DNA from: Pantoea vagans
Lineage (GTDB): Bacteria > Pseudomonadota > Gammaproteobacteria > Enterobacterales > Enterobacteriaceae
Assembly: GCF_004792415.1 (NCBI RefSeq)
Contig: NZ_CP038853.1
Location: 3,286,001 to 3,350,000 of the forward strand
DNA: 64,000 nucleotides
Direction: 5' to 3'
Each line of letters starts with the position of its first letter. The stretch's first letter is position 1. Made by a program: the position numbers and the translations under genes. Below the pieces are notes generated by a model, which was not told where the DNA came from, made no database searches, and saw only the letters and a program-made list of their open reading frames with translations. Shown here in pieces: positions 60,541 through 64,000 of the stretch.

Positions 60541-61856
60541 CAGCTCAGCTCCTTCGCCAGTTGCGCGAACTGCTCACCGCGCTGCTCAAAGTTACGGAAC
60601 TGGTCGAGGCTGGCGCAGGCTGGTGACAGTAGAACCATATCGCCTGCTTTAACCTGTGGCGCGATCTGCTCCATTGCCTGTCGCATCGTTTCCGTGCGCA
60701 CAGCGATGTCAGGACGCAGCGCGGCCAGCGCATCGCCGTCACGGCCAAAGCAGTAAAGGCGCACGTTGTCGCCCTGCAGCCACGGGATCAGCGGTGTAAA
60801 ATCGGCTGACTTACCATCACCGCCCATCAGCAGCCACAGCGTTCCCTGAACCTGCAGGCCATTCAGCGCCGCTTCGGTGCTGCCGACGTTGGTCGCTTTG
60901 GAGTCATTAATCCAGCGCACGCCCTGATGTTCATGGACCATCTGGAAGCGATGTGCCAGACCGTTAAATTGCGTTAAGGCTGCCAGGCTGGAGGCGCGTG
61001 GCAGACCGACCGCATCAGCCAGCGCCAGCGCAGCCAGCGCGTTGGTGTAGTTATGCTGTCCCACCATCTTCATTTCAGCGGTGTTCAGGACTTTCTCGCC
61101 TTTCACCCGCAGCCAGATACTGCCCTGCTGCTTGTTAAGGTGGTAGTCACCGAAATCGACACCAAAGCTGACACAGCGCTTATCCGCACCACGTACCGGC
61201 ATCGTCAGCGCATCATCGGCGTTAACGATGCAGATCTGCGCATTCTCATAGACCCGCAGCTTGGCAGCACGATACTGCTGCATACCCAGCGGATAGCGGT
61301 CCATATGATCTTCGGTGACGTTAAGCACGGTTGCCGCAGCCGCTTTCAGACTGTGGGTGGTCTCAAGCTGGAAGCTGGAGAGTTCCAGTACATAAAGCTG
61401 GGCCGGTGATTGCAGCAGACTCAGCGCGGGCAGACCGATATTGCCACCGACGCCCACCTGCCAGCCTGCGGCTTTCGCCATCTCACCTACCAGCGTGGTC
61501 ACGGTGCTTTTGCCGTTGGAACCGGTAATTGCCACGATGGGAGCCTGCGCCTCGCGGCAGAACAGCTCAATGTCACCGACGATTTCAATTCCGGCTTCTA
61601 CCGCTTCGCTGAGAATCGGATGCGCCAGCGCGACGCCAGGGCTGGCAACAATCAGATCGGCCGCCAGTAACCAGTCACCGTTAATGCCGCCCAGATGGCG
61701 TTCAACCTGCCCGGGCAATTTATCCAGCCCCGGCGGCGAGACACGGGTGTCCATCACGCGAGGCGTGACGCCCTGCGCTAAAAAGAAATCAACACAGGAG
61801 AGCCCGGTAAGACCCAGTCCGATGATGACGACTTTTCTACCCCGATAGTCAGCCAT
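60540..61856 (-). CDS. murD: UDP-N-acetylmuramoylalanine-D-glutamate ligase
   Basis: MurD adds D-glutamate to the growing peptide stem. The 438-residue protein starts [20 protein letters not shown] and has the ATP loop [20 protein letters not shown] near residue 110. It also shows [11 protein letters not shown] and the Mur-ligase substrate region [17 protein letters not shown]. Two bases separate it from mraY. Confidence 0.97.
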   Translation of the reverse strand: MADYRGRKVVIIGLGLTGLSCVDFFLAQGVTPRVMDTRVSPPGLDKLPGQVERHLGGINGDWLLAADLIVASPGVALAHPILSEAVEAGIEIVGDIELFCREAQAPIVAITGSNGKSTVTTLVGEMAKAAGWQVGVGGNIGLPALSLLQSPAQLYVLELSSFQLETTHSLKAAAATVLNVTEDHMDRYPLGMQQYRAAKLRVYENAQICIVNADDALTMPVRGADKRCVSFGVDFGDYHLNKQQGSIWLRVKGEKVLNTAEMKMVGQHNYTNALAALALADAVGLPRASSLAALTQFNGLAHRFQMVHEHQGVRWINDSKATNVGSTEAALNGLQVQGTLWLLMGGDGKSADFTPLIPWLQGDNVRLYCFGRDGDALAALRPDIAVRTETMRQAMEQIAPQVKAGDMVLLSPACASLDQFRNFEQRGEQFAQLAKELS

Positions 61857-61858
61857 GA

Positions 61859-62941
61859 TTAACGCACCTTCAGCGTGGCCAGGCCAATCAGCACCAGCAT
61901 TAGCGAAATAATCCAGAAGCGCACGATGACGCGCGGTTCCGGCCAGCCCTTAAGTTCATAGTGGTGATGGATCGGCGCCATGCGGAAAATACGCTGGCCG
62001 CGCAACTTGAACGATCCCACCTGCAGGATTACCGACAGCGTTTCAACCACAAATACGCCGCCCATGATCACCAGTAAAAATTCCTGACGCAGTAACACCG
62101 CGATGGTGCCCAGCGCGCCGCCTAAAGCCAGCGAGCCGACGTCACCCATAAAGACCTGAGCCGGATAGGTGTTGAACCACAGGAAGCCCAGCCCTGCCCC
62201 GACGATGGCGGTACAGACAATCACCAGCTCACCGGCGTGACGCAGATAGGGAATATGAAGGTATTCAGCAAACTTTACGTTACCGGTTGCCCAGGCAACC
62301 AGCGCGAAGCCCGCAGCGACAAAGACGGTTGGCATAATCGCCAGGCCATCCAGGCCATCGGTCAGATTGACCGCGTTACCCGTTCCGACAATCACAAAGT
62401 AGGCCAGCAGCACATAAAACAGGCCAAGCTGCGGCATGATGTCTTTGAAAAACGGCACGACCAGTTGAGTCGCAGGGGTATCTTTGCCCGCCGCATAAAG
62501 TCCGAACGCCACACCCAGCGAAATCACCGACATCCAGAAATATTTCCAGCGGGCGATCAGGCCTTTGGTGTCTTTACGCACCACTTTGCGGTAGTCATCG
62601 ACAAAGCCGATGATGCCAAAGCCGACTAACACGAACAGCACGCACCAGACATAGGGGTTCGACGGATAAGCCCACATCAGCACCGAAATGGTGATGGAGG
62701 TCAGAATCATGATGCCGCCCATGGTAGGCGTCCCGCGCTTACTGAAGTGCGATTCCGGACCGTCGTTACGGACGACCTGGCCAATCTGTAATTTCTGCAG
62801 CCAGGCGATGAGGCGCGGCCCCATCCAGAGCGAGATAAATAACGCGGTCAGCAGGCTGACAATGGCGCGAAACGTCAGATAGGAAAAGACGTTGAAGCCC
62901 GAATAAAAAGCGACCAGATGCTCGGCCAGCCAAACTAACAT
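61859..62941 (-). CDS. mraY: Phospho-N-acetylmuramoyl-pentapeptide transferase
   Basis: MraY makes lipid I by joining UDP-MurNAc-pentapeptide to undecaprenyl phosphate. The 360-residue protein has ten membrane segments, the catalytic [30 protein letters not shown], and [19 protein letters not shown] near the C-terminus. It starts [20 protein letters not shown]. It overlaps the murF end by seven bases. Confidence 0.97.
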   Translation of the reverse strand: MLVWLAEHLVAFYSGFNVFSYLTFRAIVSLLTALFISLWMGPRLIAWLQKLQIGQVVRNDGPESHFSKRGTPTMGGIMILTSITISVLMWAYPSNPYVWCVLFVLVGFGIIGFVDDYRKVVRKDTKGLIARWKYFWMSVISLGVAFGLYAAGKDTPATQLVVPFFKDIMPQLGLFYVLLAYFVIVGTGNAVNLTDGLDGLAIMPTVFVAAGFALVAWATGNVKFAEYLHIPYLRHAGELVIVCTAIVGAGLGFLWFNTYPAQVFMGDVGSLALGGALGTIAVLLRQEFLLVIMGGVFVVETLSVILQVGSFKLRGQRIFRMAPIHHHYELKGWPEPRVIVRFWIISLMLVLIGLATLKVR

Positions 62942-64000
62942 GTTCCTTTCTCCTTTAAGCTCTGTACTACCTGCTCCATGGCGGCACTACGTGAACCTTT
63001 TATCAGGACGGTAATTTCTGAGTGTTGGGACAACAATTCTCGCAAACGTTCAGTCAGCGCCGTCTTATCGCTGAAATGTTCACCAACTCCACTGCTTTCA
63101 CTGATGAAGTGGCTGAATTTTCCACAGGTCAGTACGCGGTCAAGGCCTGCTTCGCGTGCCGCTTCACCGATTTCGCGGTGGCATTTTTCAGTCTCTTCAC
63201 CCAGTTCCGCCATATCACCTGCGACCAGCACCTGGTAACCTGGCATCTCTGACAGGACCTGGACGGCGGCGGTCATCGAGCCCACGTTAGCGTTGTAGCT
63301 GTCATCCAGCAGCAGCTGATGCGCAGAGAGGCGCACCGGGAACAGACGACCCGGCACCGACTGCAGGTTTTTCAGTCCCTGCTGAACGGCGCTAAGCGGC
63401 GCATCCACTGACAGGGCCAGTGCCGCCGCCGCCAGGGCGTTAGCAATGTTATGACGGCCCGGCAACGGCAGTACGATCTCAGCCGTGCCACGCGGTGTGT
63501 TCATCACAAAATGGGTGCCATCCTGCGCAATGCGGATATCACGGGCGGAGAAATCACACTCGGCCGCCTGCGGTGAAAAGCGCCACACGGTTTTGTCCTT
63601 CAGCGTGCTCTGCCAGTTTGGCCAGTCGTTGCTCTCCGCATTGAGAATCGCAATGCCGTTGGCCGGTAAGCCCTGAAAGATCTCACCTTTCGCTTTAGCG
63701 ACACCCGCCAGCGAACCAAAACCTTCCAGATGGGCGGCGGCCAGATTATTCACCAGCGCGCTTTCTGGTTTAACCAGGTCGGTGGTGTAGGCGATTTCGC
63801 CCTGATGATTAGCACCTAGCTCGATGACCGCATACTGATGTTCTGCGGTCAGGCGGAGCAGGGTCATCGGTACGCCATAATCATTGTTGAGATTGCCTGC
63901 GGTGTAGAGCGTCTCGCCACACTGACGCAGAATCGCTGCGGTCATCTCTTTAACCGAGGTTTTGCCGGAGGAACCGGTCAGCGCTACTACGCGGGCGGTC
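62935..64000 (-). CDS. murF: UDP-N-acetylmuramoyl-tripeptide-D-alanyl-D-alanine ligase (5' truncated by window)
   Basis: MurF attaches D-Ala-D-Ala to the tripeptide, completing the UDP-linked precursor. About 354 codons are visible. The frame stays open to the window edge, where it begins [19 protein letters not shown], the ATP loop of MurF, so about the first hundred residues lie outside. Further motifs are [27 protein letters not shown] and [20 protein letters not shown]. The C-terminus matches the family. Confidence 0.95.
   Translation of the reverse strand, partial: TARVVALTGSSGKTSVKEMTAAILRQCGETLYTAGNLNNDYGVPMTLLRLTAEHQYAVIELGANHQGEIAYTTDLVKPESALVNNLAAAHLEGFGSLAGVAKAKGEIFQGLPANGIAILNAESNDWPNWQSTLKDKTVWRFSPQAAECDFSARDIRIAQDGTHFVMNTPRGTAEIVLPLPGRHNIANALAAAALALSVDAPLSAVQQGLKNLQSVPGRLFPVRLSAHQLLLDDSYNANVGSMTAAVQVLSEMPGYQVLVAGDMAELGEETEKCHREIGEAAREAGLDRVLTCGKFSHFISESSGVGEHFSDKTALTERLRELLSQHSEITVLIKGSRSAAMEQVVQSLKEKGTC

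Overview
The window is a chromosomal segment of an enterobacterium. Gene order and protein sequences match the Escherichia coli leu/fts region from yadH to murF, but several inserts look typical of plant-associated Erwiniaceae. Pantoea or a close relative is my best guess. That guess rests on recalled gene families and synteny, not on a database search. No rRNA, tRNA, insertion sequence, prophage or CRISPR array was found.

Layout. 1-4.6 kb: a membrane acyltransferase, the ABC exporter pair yadG/yadH, carbonic anhydrase can and hypoxanthine phosphoribosyltransferase hpt. 4.7-10 kb: a cystathionine gamma-synthase-like PLP enzyme sitting where E. coli has gcd, then cueO with a clear CueR-type promoter, yacC, and the spermidine genes speE and speD. 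10.1-20.1 kb: a ten-kilobase accessory catabolic island between speD and yacL. It holds a GH28 protein, a DeoR-family regulator, a PdxA2-like dehydrogenase, a four-carbon acid-sugar kinase, and a divergent five-gene operon (iron alcohol dehydrogenase, DapA-like aldolase, sodium:solute symporter, Asp-box sialidase-like protein, SDR dehydrogenase). 20.1-23.4 kb: yacL and acnB.

23.7-27.0 kb: a second accessory block with phenolic acid decarboxylase, a metallo-beta-lactamase-fold protein, a divergent LysR regulator and an unrecognised 211-residue protein. 27.2-36.2 kb: the pyruvate dehydrogenase operon pdhR-aceE-aceF-lpd with a perfect PdhR operator, then divergent aroP with a TyrR-like box. 36.3-38.7 kb: a third insert, a GPH-family transporter and a GH43 glycosidase. 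38.7-47.7 kb: ampE, ampD, nadC, the type IV pilus genes ppdD-hofB-hofC, guaC, coaE, zapD, yacG and mutT. 47.8-64 kb: secA, secM, lpxC and the division and cell-wall cluster ftsZ-ftsA-ftsQ-ddlB-murC-murG-ftsW-murD-mraY-murF, all on the minus strand. murF is cut by the window end.

How it works together. The backbone supplies central carbon metabolism (pyruvate dehydrogenase, aconitase), polyamines, cofactors (NAD, CoA), protein export and peptidoglycan synthesis with septation. The inserts add uptake and breakdown of sugar acids, plant glycosides and plant phenolic acids. The least understood part is the 10-20 kb island. The kinase and PdxA2 pair predicts conversion of a four-carbon acid sugar to dihydroxyacetone phosphate. 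The divergent aldolase, dehydrogenase, symporter and sialidase-like operon has no pathway I can name. SecM also carries a degenerate version of its arrest peptide.
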